From assembly GCA_009602725.1 (NCBI GenBank), contig WELB01000042.1, forward strand, positions 623,254-687,253: a stretch of DNA of 64,000 bases, given 5' to 3'. The DNA is from Spirogloea muscicola (taxonomy: Eukaryota; Streptophyta; Zygnematophyceae; Spirogloeales; Spirogloeaceae). The position numbers were made by a program, and so were the translations under genes. The notes below the pieces were generated by a model. The model ran no database searches, was not told the DNA's origin, and saw only the letters and a program-made list of their open reading frames with translations. Positions 1 to 10,500 of the stretch are shown here, piece by piece; the first letter of the stretch is position 1, and every line of letters starts with the position of its first letter.

Positions 1-119
1 CTCGCAAGTGAGTGACAGGCCATTCGTTACACAGATGTAGGGTTAGCAAGTTATTATACAGATGTAGGGTTAGCAAGTCATATGAGGCTCCTGAAGAGCC
101 TCAAAGAGAGAAACAGCTT

Positions 120-302
120 CTCAAATCAAGGCAAACTGCTGTGAGAGGCCAGCCCAAAGGAAATGAACAAGCCTCAAGAGAATGCGGTTGCTGATAGAGA
201 GAGCGCCTGTAAAGCCAGCCAAGTGCATACAGAGGGTGTTCATAACCACATAAGAAGAACGCGGCTGCTGATGACAAAGAGGAGCTGTAAAAGCCAGCCA
301 GG
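120..302 (+). repeat. Degenerate hairpin-core repeat units
   Basis: There are three diverged units of the window-wide repeat. The clearest is at 138-155, where GCTGTGAGAGGCCAGCCC is followed by AAAGGAAATGAACAAG. Weaker copies lie near 207-224 and 282-302, with CTGTAAAGCCAGCC and GCTGTAAAAGCCAGCC. They sit upstream of the EGY-like gene. From 310 to 729 the DNA becomes GC- and CGG-rich, and I see no gene there beyond a probable 5' region. Confidence 0.7.
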
Positions 303-729
303 AGCATAAAGCTGGTGTCCATGGTCACATCGGCGGATGCCACAGGTTAGGCAGGAAAGCAGGCCTGAGACCCGCCAGCTTCAGCGTCACCGACGTGTGA
401 CATGTCAGTGTTACCGTCATCAGCACCGTCGTCGTGACCCTGAGCCCCCAGCCCCACACCTCGTCTCGCAGAGGAGCAGGATGGGGTCACCCCCGCCTGC
501 CTTCCGCGGCCCGGCGCCGGCAATGGCGGCGGCAAACGCGGCGGGAAGCGCGGCGTCTGCGGCGCGCCGACCACCCCGCACCGGGCCGCGGCGCTGAGAC
601 GGAGACGAGACGGACCTCGAGGCGGGCAGCTGCGGCTTCATCGCGGCCGCTCGGGGCTGTGCCACTCAGATGGAGGCTGTGACGGCCGCAAGAGGCGCCT
701 AGAAGGGACTCGCGGCGTCGACCGCGACG

Positions 730-3700
730 ATGGCGGCGCAGCTCGCGAGCATCCGCCACGCCGGCGGCGGCGGCGGCGGCGTCGTCGTCGCCGATGGCGG
801 CCCCCGAAGAAGCAGCGTGGCCGATGCTGTGCGAGCTCGGGCTGCTCGGCTACACGTCGAGTGGCGGCGATTACGACGGCATCGCAGAGCAAGTAGATGC
901 ACGCGCCAGGCGGCCCGCTGCTGCGCGCGGCGCGGTGAGGAGGGGGAGGCCCGCGACGAGCTGCGCGTCGAAGTTTCGGACAAGGCCCTGAAGCAGCTGG
1001 GTAAGGCGCAGGAGGAGCAGCGCCAGGCGCATCGCCAGGGCGGAGATGCCGGAAGCATGATCGAGAGGAACCTGCGCAGCCGGCAGCAGCGCCAGGCCGG
1101 TGAGATTGCCAAGTCCAAGAGGCCGCCGAAGCCCCCTGTGCTGATAGCATGGGTCTGCATAATCTGTACCCCGTTGCAGCAGTTGCTTTGGCTGGTGCTG
1201 CTAGGCGGGTCATCAATCAATTTGGTGAAGCCTGGCTAGAGCAATGGTTGCAGGGCCTGTCTTGTCATTGCTGCGTGTTGCTTGTTAGTCACCTAAGCAC
1301 TTGAGTTTCGCGGTACTCAATTTCTTAAGTTGGGATTTGAATGTATGATCATGTCATTCGTGTTGCTCTCAGAGTCCGTTGTGGACAGTGTGGCCTGATG
1401 ACTCTGAGCATGGCAGCATCTTATATGTGACTGCCATTGTCCAGCCGTTGCCCTACTGCTATCTGTCACCTTATACGCGACTCACTCTGCTTATCCTCCT
1501 CACATGCAGGCCGGATGGTGGACGAAAAACAGAAGGACGCCAATGTAGATGCAGCAATAGGCGCCTCACAATCCTCCCACAGCACAGGTACCGACTCAGT
1601 AACACTTGGAGGTCTCACTTGTAGATGCACATAACGAGGTTCTTACTCACAAGCTGCTATTAAATTTAGTACACCAATATGTCACATCTGAAAGTCATGA
1701 CATCCCTAGAATTCTGAATTGTGTGTTGGCTGCACAGCTTGTCCTTGACCATCTCAGCAGCCCTGGGGGCTTCTTGCATGCATTGCCAACCGCATGAATC
1801 ACAGCCTCTACAGCACAGATTATGCTTGCAAATGATTCTGCATTGACTGTAATAAGCATGCTCCTTGCAGAGGAAGAGGAGCTCAGAAGTAAAGTGGTAG
1901 CGACAGTGGAAGCAGCCAGGGAGATCTTGCCATTCTCCATCTCAGAGCTCTTCTACGATGCTGAAGGGCGGAGCCTCCGGGCAGAGCGTGAGGAGCAGCT
2001 GGTGCAACGGCTCTACTTCAAGGATCACTTTCGGCGACCAAGTGTGGCCCTCGACGAAGCCGCCCTTCTTAAGGTCAGGAATGCAACTAGCTCATCTGCA
2101 CTGGCACTGTACGTCATCAAGTGAGCCTTTGCAGGCGCTTGTTGCCCTCTGTAAGCTTGTCCTGAGGGGCAAAGGCTGACCTATGGTGTAATACTTGGTG
2201 TTGTCCCGAGTCAGGTCTGCTTATGAGCAGGTGTCGTCACTTGTCAGCTTTGATTTGACGACCAGCTTCACGTCAGAGTCCTAGATCTTCCTGAGATGGC
2301 CTCTCCAAAGCCCTCAGGATCTGACAGCCCCTCTAGCGGCACTCGCAGCACGTCTTCAACGACTCTCCATTTGTAGCAGAAGCTCCTGTTCCATGCCAGC
2401 AGGGTCTCATGTTCTATGGATACCTTCAGGCGAACCTCCACCCAAGTGCTGTGTACAGCGAGCTCCAGCGAAGGCTGGACCTGCACTTTCCAGGGCTTGT
2501 GGCAATACTCGGGCGAGATGACTTGACCCGCACAGCAGTCGGTTGCCTCGTGGCTCCTCGGGAGGAGCTCCTGTCCTTCTCTCTTCCCAGGCCGCTCTTT
2601 GCTGCCACTTCTTCACTTCTGTCTGCAGCCAGCGCGTACGCGTGCTATCATGCGATCACGCCAACTCATGGTAATCCATGCGATTGCACTTTGTCAGTTT
2701 TGGCCTGCCATCACAACAAATCCCAAGTAGTTTCTGATATCGGCTTTGCAGATCCTGCACCAGTAAGATAATTACAGAAGTTGACGGACAGTCTAATAAC
2801 CATACATTTCTGTTTCTTGCAGCTTCACAAGCACTGCTGGTGCCTCTGGGCCTGCTGGCAGTGCTGGGGGGTGGGCTGCTTGCCAGGATGCTAGCCGCCA
2901 AGGTCCACAATGTCTTGCCCTCTCTGGACTACCCCATCCCACTGCCGACCGCGCTTCACGGTGCATTGGGCATGGTGGTCCCTTACAAGGGATACCTGCC
3001 GAATCGAGCAACACTGATGGACCTGTCGTTGGCAAGCTGCTTTGGCTCCGCAGCCATCTCTGGCCTTCTCCTCCTTCTGGGCAATGCCCAGACGTTGCAT
3101 CTCCCAGTACGGCTTTTGCCTCTATCCTCTGCACTGTGTCCCTAGTCTCCGTCTGTTGGTCCTTGCACAGAATCGCAGGAAGGCCAATTGCAAGGCTTCC
3201 AATCTTACGCATGGTCTACAAAGAAGCATCTAGCATTTTCATTGTCAAGCGCTTAACATACACTAATGTGCAGAAGGTTGTTTTTAATGTTTGTCATAGA
3301 TTAGCGACAGCTTGCTTCAAGGAAGCTTGGTTGAAGTTCCTGCAGATCTGTTTTCAAGCTCCAATGTAAGACCTTCAATTCAATGTATGTGTATCTAGTC
3401 TGCTACCGCTTTTTTGTCATTACTTGCATCCAGCTGGTTTTGGTCACTTGCACCCCAAGAGCATATGAATTTGTACTTAACAAGTCATGTCAACATGCAT
3501 CCAGTACCTTTTATGACATGTATCATGTAAGCGTGTGACTAAAGGAAGGCCTCACCCCATCATCGTGGCAGTTGTTGACATGGATGGCTGGCCATCTATC
3601 TCAAGCCGTCTACAACGACCACAACTTTCTAGTGATGGCCATCGGCCCCTATTCGTTGGCTGGTTTACTTGGCCTTCAATTCACAGCTCTCAACCTTATT

Positions 3701-3976
3701 CCCTTGGGCATCCTGGACGGTGGTAGGTTAGTCACAGCAATTTCTGGTCGCCGTTCTCAGCATTTAGTCTCGAATGTTTCTCTTGTTGCAATGACATTAT
3801 CCTTGCTGGCCAAGCGGCGCTGGGAAGGAGCACTGTGGATGTGCTACATGCTAGCATGCGCCAAGAAGGACGATTGGTTCCAATGGGAGGAGGTGTCAGA
3901 ACCAGGAAAGCTTCGCGTGACTCTTGCCCTCGTTAGCCTCTTCAGTGCTCTTGGCATTCTCCTGCCGTGCCATTGA
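730..3976 (+). CDS. EGY-like M50 (site-2 protease family) membrane protein, HExxH missing
   Basis: Six exons join in phase: 730-1099, 1510-1587, 1871-2073, 2403-2670, 2823-3106 and 3572-3976, giving 535 residues. EGY proteins are plastid membrane relatives of site-2 metalloproteases. The N-terminus is Ala/Arg-rich, like a transit peptide. Exon 4 carries the EGY lumenal-type region (LMFYGYLQANLHPSAV). Exon 5 is hydrophobic, with a YKGYLPNRATLMDLSLA segment matching the EGY LPDRST-DISLAG region. Exon 6 has ALNLIPLGILDGGRL, the second M50 motif with the metal-binding Asp. At the site of HExxH the residues are LLARM, so the zinc-binding and catalytic residues are absent, as in the proteolytically inactive EGY3 type. 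Family membership is clear. Lack of proteolysis is inferred. The intron from 3107 to 3571 is long and could hide a small exon. Confidence 0.85.
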
Positions 3977-4691
3977 AGCATCTGAATGTATCTATTTGTT
4001 AGACGAACTGACATTCATGCTCATGTCAATCATTAGGATGCGATTGACAATTAAGTCGCAAGTCTGCAAGTCGGCCATGCGTCGATGTTACTGCCAGGTT
4101 AATTATTCGACAACCTGTGGATGGACTGCATCACTTTACGGCTTACTTGGTGTTGCGGGAGCCCATGCTTGGTGCAGTCGCACATGTCCTTTGCTGTGTG
4201 GTCATTGCCTACTCAGCTGTCGAGTTGCACATACATGATTAAGATGGGGACTCTTAGGCTGTGCATGTCAATTAGCATGCATTTGAGGATTCTAGTGCTG
4301 AATGCACAAGCGCCGGAGTAAATTCTTAATAAGATACCATATGAAATGCATGGACGATACCTGCATTGTTGCAGTTCTCAAGGCCAAACAAGTAGCATGT
4401 TTCATGTCAAGCAGATACGCCATGCAGCCAAGATTGAGATCAACAAATGTCGCACAATGGAAAGAGCCAACCAAGTGCAGTGGCAAGAATGGGCAAGGGC
4501 TGTGGCAGGGGCGATGGAATACCTGCACCCTTTCGCTTTCACAGAATGGGCCATGCATTTGCTGGCATCAATATAGCAAAACCCCGGATATTATCCGGTA
4601 AGATTAAAAGACATCTCATGGGTGAGGATTCTGAGACTTGTAATCTATGCTAATTGTTGTTCATAGGATGGCAAGCCCAATGATTAGGGGG
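3977..4691. other. Intergenic, no gene recognised
   Basis: This stretch lies between the 3' ends of the convergent EGY-like and RETICULATA-related genes. It is moderately AT-richer than the genes. Short open frames show no recognisable family, and I see no hairpin-core repeat. It probably holds the two 3' untranslated regions. Confidence 0.5.
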
Positions 4692-5670
4692 TCAGCTGGA
4701 GGCAGCAGATTCTGCCCGAAGAGACGGTAAAGCAGCAGTGGCTTTCTGGGAGCCGGTGAGACGGGCAAGGATGACGAACGATGAGCCACCGAGGACGTTG
4801 TTGATGCCTCGCAGTGCAAAGACTGTGACTTTGAATACGTTTGGGCTGAGCTTGCGCGCCAGCAGCGTCTCAAGGCCATTGAGGCTCTGGTATCGCAGAT
4901 TGGAGGAGATGCCCATATGGAGCGCCCAAGTGGCGGCGTTGAGCAGTGCCGGCGGCGGCGCATTCGCGACGAACTTGGGGTCCATCTTACGGCGTATTGC
5001 GAGAAGCGTGTTGGACAGCACCGTGCCGCCAAGGCCTGCAGCAAAGCCCACCGTTGCAAACTGCACGCCCTTGTACACAGCTGTGCCCGCGCGCTCGGCT
5101 AGCGAGAACGCGCCCTTCTCAAACATGTGCCCTGTGGGGCTGTTTGTGAAGATCCCTGGGAGGTCTGCAAAACTCCAACAAAGAGGATAGCAGGAACTGT
5201 CATGCATTCCATTTCGGAGCTTGAGCAATACTTTGTGCTATCAGCGAGGCACAAGCCGTCTTCACCATGCAAAACGTTTGTTTCACATTCTTCTGGCTGG
5301 CACAGTGGCAACGAGTGCGGACCTCAACACCTTGGCAGCCTAGAGTACAACAGAGGCAGGAGGGCTAGCTCGGCACTCACGCTCGGCAATGGCAGTGGAG
5401 GACGCGGTGGGCGCAAGGAGGAACATGAGGGAGAAGTTGAGGATGGAGCCGACGACGAGCGTGGAGAAGACAAAGTCCAACTCCCCAAGGCCGTAGTTGG
5501 GCCGGGACGCCATGTCCCCAGCAACGCACGCCGAGACGCCGATGATCTGCTCGGTCAGCACCTTGAATACAAACTGCGGGTCAGCGGCAACGCGCTCGTT
5601 CCACCCCTGCAGCGCCATCGCCAGCGCCCCGCCGAGGGCGGCGGGGCCCGCGGCGCTGCCGCCGTCGCCG
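4692..5670 (-). CDS. RETICULATA-related (DUF3411) plastid envelope protein, 5' end in gap
   Basis: Two exons are visible on the minus strand, from the gap edge at 5670 to 5381 and from 5164 to 4692. They are joined by a GTGAGT donor and a TTTGCAG acceptor in phase 1. The first exon reads DPQFVFKVLTEQIIGVS, then GELDFVFSTLVVGSI and LLAPTAS. This is the RETICULATA pattern of a 'DP-F-FK--TE' start followed by a hydrophobic segment. The second has LPGIFTNSPTGHMFEKG, a hydrophobic GVQFATVGFAAGLGG helix and GISSNLRYQSLNGLE, matching the family's SSNLRYQ signature. Plant RETICULATA-related proteins are plastid envelope membrane proteins affecting leaf mesophyll and amino-acid balance; the biochemical role is unsettled. 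The N-terminus and any transit peptide lie in the 634-base gap. Confidence 0.85.
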
Positions 5671-6304
5671 NNNNNNNNNNNNNNNNNNNNNNNNNNNNNN
5701 NNNNNNNNNNNNNNNNNNNNNNNNNNNNNNNNNNNNNNNNNNNNNNNNNNNNNNNNNNNNNNNNNNNNNNNNNNNNNNNNNNNNNNNNNNNNNNNNNNNN
5801 NNNNNNNNNNNNNNNNNNNNNNNNNNNNNNNNNNNNNNNNNNNNNNNNNNNNNNNNNNNNNNNNNNNNNNNNNNNNNNNNNNNNNNNNNNNNNNNNNNNN
5901 NNNNNNNNNNNNNNNNNNNNNNNNNNNNNNNNNNNNNNNNNNNNNNNNNNNNNNNNNNNNNNNNNNNNNNNNNNNNNNNNNNNNNNNNNNNNNNNNNNNN
6001 NNNNNNNNNNNNNNNNNNNNNNNNNNNNNNNNNNNNNNNNNNNNNNNNNNNNNNNNNNNNNNNNNNNNNNNNNNNNNNNNNNNNNNNNNNNNNNNNNNNN
6101 NNNNNNNNNNNNNNNNNNNNNNNNNNNNNNNNNNNNNNNNNNNNNNNNNNNNNNNNNNNNNNNNNNNNNNNNNNNNNNNNNNNNNNNNNNNNNNNNNNNN
6201 NNNNNNNNNNNNNNNNNNNNNNNNNNNNNNNNNNNNNNNNNNNNNNNNNNNNNNNNNNNNNNNNNNNNNNNNNNNNNNNNNNNNNNNNNNNNNNNNNNNN
6301 NNNN
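5671..6304. other. Assembly gap (634 N)
   Basis: A run of Ns interrupts the 5' part of the RETICULATA-related gene. On its right side a tract of about 25 Cs (6311-6335) and C-rich sequence follow directly, suggesting a sequencing or assembly problem at a GC-rich stretch. Open frames that run through the Ns are meaningless. Confidence 0.99.
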
Positions 6305-6419
6305 GGCAGACCCCCCCCCCCCCCCCCCCCCCCCCACTTCGGCCCAAAACCCCGCCCGCCAAAAACCCCGGTCTCGGCGGGGGGCCTGTTTGAAGTCCAA
6401 ACCCCTCCCAAACCCCTCC

Positions 6420-7020
6420 CATCCGCAGTCAACCCCGGAGTCGTCCTCCGGCTCAAGCTCCCCGGACAGTTGGCCTGTAGCGAGCTACTCAGACCTGATG
6501 TTGCTCACTCGTGGGTACTGAGCTTCCCTCTGCATCGTCTACGTGTTTTGTAGTGTTTTGTGGTGTAGTTTTCCGGCTTTTTCCGGCTCCTCTTTCTTTG
6601 GCTTTGGACATTGTCCATTCTTTTTTGGGCTGGCTTTGCCAGCCCCTCTTCTCTATGGGCGAGCACTTCTGTCCGGCTCAAGCGTGCTCACTCAATTCCC
6701 TTGCAGTCCACGCGCACCGCTCAACCTCCTTTCGCCTCTTTCGCAGTGTAGACCTCGTACATTGTGGTACTTGCTTAGTTGTGTGCTTTCAGCGCTTCCC
6801 GGCCCCTTCCGACCTTGTCCAGACGTTTCGGGCTGGCTTTCTTATTCCGCTCGTTTATAGGTACAGAAGCCCCTGCCGTGCCATACTGTCGCCCTGCTTT
6901 CCTTGGCCCCTCCTGAACTCGAGTCGGCCTTCGCTTTGTGCAGCCCCATTGTTCCAATCCCTTTGCCATCCGCTTCAATCGGCTCGGCTTAGGCCTCCCA
7001 TGCTGGGCATTGTGCACCTT
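6420..7020 (-). repeat. Repeat block: hairpin-core units and module-2 remnant
   Basis: At 6475-6525 there is a module-2-like segment (GAGCTACTCAGACCTGATG then CTCACTCGTGGGTACTGAG). A minus-oriented hairpin-core unit follows at about 6606-6670 (TTGTCCATTC, GGGCTGGCTTTGCCAGCCCC). A weaker one lies at 6815-6845 (GACCTTGTCC, GGGCTGGCTT). The rest of 6560-7400 is pyrimidine-rich on the plus strand and looks like further decayed copies. From 7400 to 7881 nothing is recognised. Confidence 0.7.
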
Positions 7021-7881
7021 TTATTCGATTTCTCATGGCTCCGGCAATGCGCATGACTGGGGCAAGGGCTTCTCCCCAACCGGGCTCCAACATTCCTCGC
7101 CGGTTGGCCAATCCCAGCCACGGCCACTTCATGCAAGAGCTCCTCGGTGTCTCTTTCCAGAACAAGCTGCTCCTTCATCCCTCTGCTCCTTCACGCATGT
7201 GCTGGGCTCGCTAGTGCTAAAGGCAGAGCGTGGAGCATGGCATACTTGCTTCCAGTCTTCACCTTGCTCTCGGTCACGAGCCCACCTGCTCAGCTTGTGC
7301 TGCCTGCCCGATTCTTCGGTCCATCGGGCATTCGAGCTGACCTCTCTCAACCACTGTTGCCTTTGTATGAGCGAGTGCTCAAATTTGTTGGTCTGTAGAT
7401 GGCCAAGCAGCACTGGTGCCGCCATTTCGGCAAAATTAACATTAGTCCGCGACTCTTCTTGCAACTCAGTGCATAGTTCCTGCATAAGTTGACACTGAAG
7501 CCCTGGGACTTGTAGCAACAACAGTACTTGGTAATGCAGAAGGAGAAACAGTAACTGTGTGATCCTTCTTCACCGAGGCAAAGTAATGTGGCACCGAATA
7601 CAGGCACCTGGCAGACGCTGGGTACTTACAACGTCGACAAGTCAAACACTGGACACACATGGTCCAAGTTATGCTCATCAGCAGCATGTGGTGAAGGCTG
7701 GTAAAGTTCTTGCTCAACTTTGAGGCTCCGCAGGAAGCTGAACCTCTGGTGCTAGCAAGGCGAAGAAGGCAATGAAGCAGGACAACTTGGAACAGCCACC
7801 GCTTGGTTGCCTTCCTTTGAAAGCAATAAGAATGTGAAACAGAGCCAGGAGCTCGTGACTTCACAGGTACGATGATATATT

Positions 7882-8980
7882 TCAAGCATCCCCAGTTGCC
7901 TGGACTTTCCTGGGCTTCCTCAAAAGATCCTCAGTGTCTAAGGCACCAATCTTTGCAGCTAGTATGAAATCATTTTCTGTCAAACCACCTGCACAAATAG
8001 TACAGATGTGTTTGATTACTCCAACTGGCTGAGGTTTATGCTTCGTAAGGAACGCAAGTCGTGCGGAAGAGCTGGAGCTAAACGTAGTCCGTTGCTGTCC
8101 GCAAGCACGGGTCTAGTCAAACCAGTACAGAGGGTAGAGCAGGAGAGCATGAATCAGACGGCTGCAGCTGACAAGGACTTGTAAGGCAGGACTTCTTACC
8201 AATTGAATGTGTAGAGATTTCCACACGGACATTGTTCCACCCTTCAAGATGTAGATCTGGATGGTGACCTGGAGTGTGAAGGCGGACCAGTTTCAGTACT
8301 AGCCGCATGGTGCAATACTTGTTTTCTGGTCTAATTTTGCATGATAGCTCAGTCGTTTTCACAGCACTGCCTAGCACCCTTAGCAATCATAGTCTCTGCA
8401 TCCTGCAGGCTATGCAGGTGGAACACTGGCATAAAGTGCACCCCTTACTAAGAGATGTTTATGAGTGACTCTGCAGAACACCATGACAAAGGGGTAGCAT
8501 TGCTCAATCCCTACAGGAGGGGCTGTTTCAAGGAAGTGAGATACTGACCTTCAGCCTCAGCAACGGTAGCAATCCGTTCAAAGAGCTCAATGCCTTTGAC
8601 AAAGTTTTTTAGTTTCCAAGACCTCTGTAGTTGGAGTCGTCCATCCACGTCACTGAGGTCCCACTCGCGGACCTATGTACTTCTGACTTGAGTGAGAAAA
8701 GCTCACAACCCAGCTAGCTGGAATGTAGCCACCAGACAAAACTTGCATAGCTGCGTGTCACGGCATGCTCGTCCTGGTCGTGCCACTCAATCTGTGTCTG
8801 ATAATTAGCGCACTCTTTGGCGCAGAACATTTGGCAGCAAAGGATTCTTACTGCTACCCTTTTGTGCATCTTATCCTCGACTCACCTGTGCATGCATTGC
8901 CTCGGCATCTTCGCGACCCAGTGGCTTCATATCCTTTGTAGAACATGGTATGCACTTCTTGTCAGCAAGTTTTGTTGCTC
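7882..8980 (-). CDS. Pterin-4a-carbinolamine dehydratase (PCD/DCoH family), plant-like
   Basis: Four in-phase exons are visible: 8980-8886, 8672-8549, 8268-8200 and 7988-7882. The translation runs from DKKCIPCSTKDMKPL (the Cys-x-x-Cys start of plant homologues) through LQRSWKLKNFVKGIELFERI, AEAEGHHPDLHLEGWNNV and EISTHSIGGLTENDF to FILAAKIGAL. The HHPD, Trp and THS residues fit the active-site signature of enzymes that dehydrate 4a-hydroxytetrahydropterin, recycling the cofactor of aromatic amino-acid hydroxylases. Plant organellar homologues include a relative acting in Rubisco accumulation (RAF2), so that role is also possible. The CDS ends at TGA 7884-7882. The first exon, with the start and any targeting peptide, is not resolved; it must end in phase 1 upstream of 8980. 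Confidence 0.9.
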
Positions 8981-9141
8981 CTGATAGGCCACACAGTACA
9001 CTAAATTGGTTCTCAAATTAGAAGAGATGACAAATAACCTGATGGACCAGAAGCACTTCTATCAGTGCGTGTCAACCCTTCTGGAGACCGTCTGACAAGA
9101 AAGTGAATCTGACTTGAGTAGCAACATATTGTTGATAGCTC

Positions 9142-9834
9142 TCACTCAGACAATTGCTGAACCCGTTGTCCATGCAGGGCAATCCATTTGGAGATGATTC
9201 CGAACAGAGATGATGTATCGCTGAGGTTCAACAGCTGATCATCACCATCTGCAGTTCCTCCTTGTGCCCCTGCTGGCGCCATGGCGGAATGTGTTGACCT
9301 CCGTAGGGCTTCCTTATTCTGCAGGAAACACATGCTGAGAAATTGGTTGAAATATATTCTCTGGTCTGACAGAGCAAAATCTCTTCCAGTGCGGCAAGGG
9401 CGCGCATGTTCCAAGTGATATTGGTAAGGCAGCTCAACAGGAGTCAGTTTGATGCATGGAGGAAAAGCCAAGCAAGGGAGCCCATTCTGCATACTTTGCA
9501 AGGGAGCCGCCAGTTGGACAGCTTGCTGCCTGGCACCGCAGCACACAAAAGTGTGAAACAACATCAAATTCCCCTTCGGACGACGGCTTCAAAGTACCTC
9601 AAGCCGCTGCAAGTTTGTCGAGGGAGACACCGTGGAGGAAGCTGACCATGGACTGAGGGACCGATATGAGCAAGCAGAAGCCACCGTCAGCAGCCTCCAG
9701 CACCAGTGCTGGCGGGGCTCACCTCCGGCTCCACTCCGCAGCGCACCGGCCAGGCCGAGGCTCCGGCCGCGCAGCAGCGCGACGGCGGAGCAGCTCCGCG
9801 TGGCGGCGGCGGCGGGGGCTGAGCAGGCGAGCAT
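9142..9834 (-). CDS. Unidentified protein, probable small multi-exon gene
   Basis: A minus-strand frame ends in SKWIALHGQRVQQLSE and a stop at 9142. It can start after a TCCTGCAG acceptor near 9330. Upstream, MRALAALEEILL (about 9400-9380) and an Ala/Arg-rich ORF beginning at 9834 (MLACSAPAAAATRS) could be further exons. I do not recognise the family. Splicing was not resolved, so this may be one gene or leftover frames. It lies just upstream of the PCD gene in the same orientation, and its last exon ends before the PCD exons begin. Confidence 0.3.
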
Positions 9835-10226
9835 GGCGACTCGAGGGCGAGCTCGCGGGCGCGCAGAGACACGGGACCGGTGCTAACTACGGCGTCCTTG
9901 TCAGCTCTTTCCAGGTGGCTCGGCCACCTGGGGCCGGGCCTAACCGTTAACGTTAACTCGTCGAATGGAATGCGCGAGCTTTGGCCGGACGACTCTCTCT
10001 CTTGACGACGGAAGGGAGACGGCGCGCGGTGCGCGTTGCAGCACCCTGATGGCTTCGCTTAGCGGCTACATGGTTGCGGTACTGTACATTGCCCTAGCTC
10101 GTCTGGCTCGTCGTCTGGCTGGGCGCCGGGGCCAGGCCTTGGAGGGGCGAGCCCGAGGCAAGGAGCCCCGGAGGCTGCCCCGCCAGGCCCGCCATAGCCG
10201 GCCTGTCCGCCATAGCCAGCATGCCC

Positions 10227-10500
10227 GAGCATCTCTATCCCAGGATTTGTTCTTACCTATGGAGACATAATTTCTATTCGAGATCAAGAAAAAGACGAAA
10301 TAGTATCACATGTAAAAAAAATTCTACAAATTGCTCGGATAAAGCCTAACCACTCTGAAACAATTATAAAATCCTACATGCTATTTTATTACATGAGCCT
10401 CAGAGCGTAAGAATTCCCTTTGCGCTTCGTTGATTCCTTCCCAGGAAAATACCATAAAAGATAGTACCTTCTAATAAAAAAACGATAGGAAAAAAAACAT
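10227..10500 (+). pseudogene. rps4: AT-rich organelle-like insert with rps4 C-terminus
   Basis: An abrupt AT-rich island interrupts GC-rich DNA. From about 10220 to 10410 it has an open frame reading SIPGFVLTYGDIISIRDQEK, then EIVSHVKKILQIARIK and KSYMLFYYMSLRA before a stop. The 'IPGF-L--GDIISI' end matches the C-terminal S4 RNA-binding region of organellar small-subunit protein S4. The frame lacks the N-terminal part of the protein. The best reading is a nuclear copy of organelle DNA (mitochondrial or plastid), truncated at its left edge. The exact family call is moderate; the composition shift is clear. Confidence 0.55.

Noticed and set aside
6311-6335. Poly-C tract as a G-quadruplex or regulatory element
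   Set aside because: It abuts an assembly gap and is likely a sequencing artefact, so no biological claim is made.
5127-6521. Long open frames on both strands at 5.1-6.5 kb
   Set aside because: They run through 634 Ns, which cannot contain stops. Only the minus-strand RETICULATA-related exons on the left are supported.
9965-10270. 101-codon plus-strand frame ending in the AT-rich insert
   Set aside because: It crosses the composition boundary and uses a different frame from the rps4-like peptide. No motif is visible.
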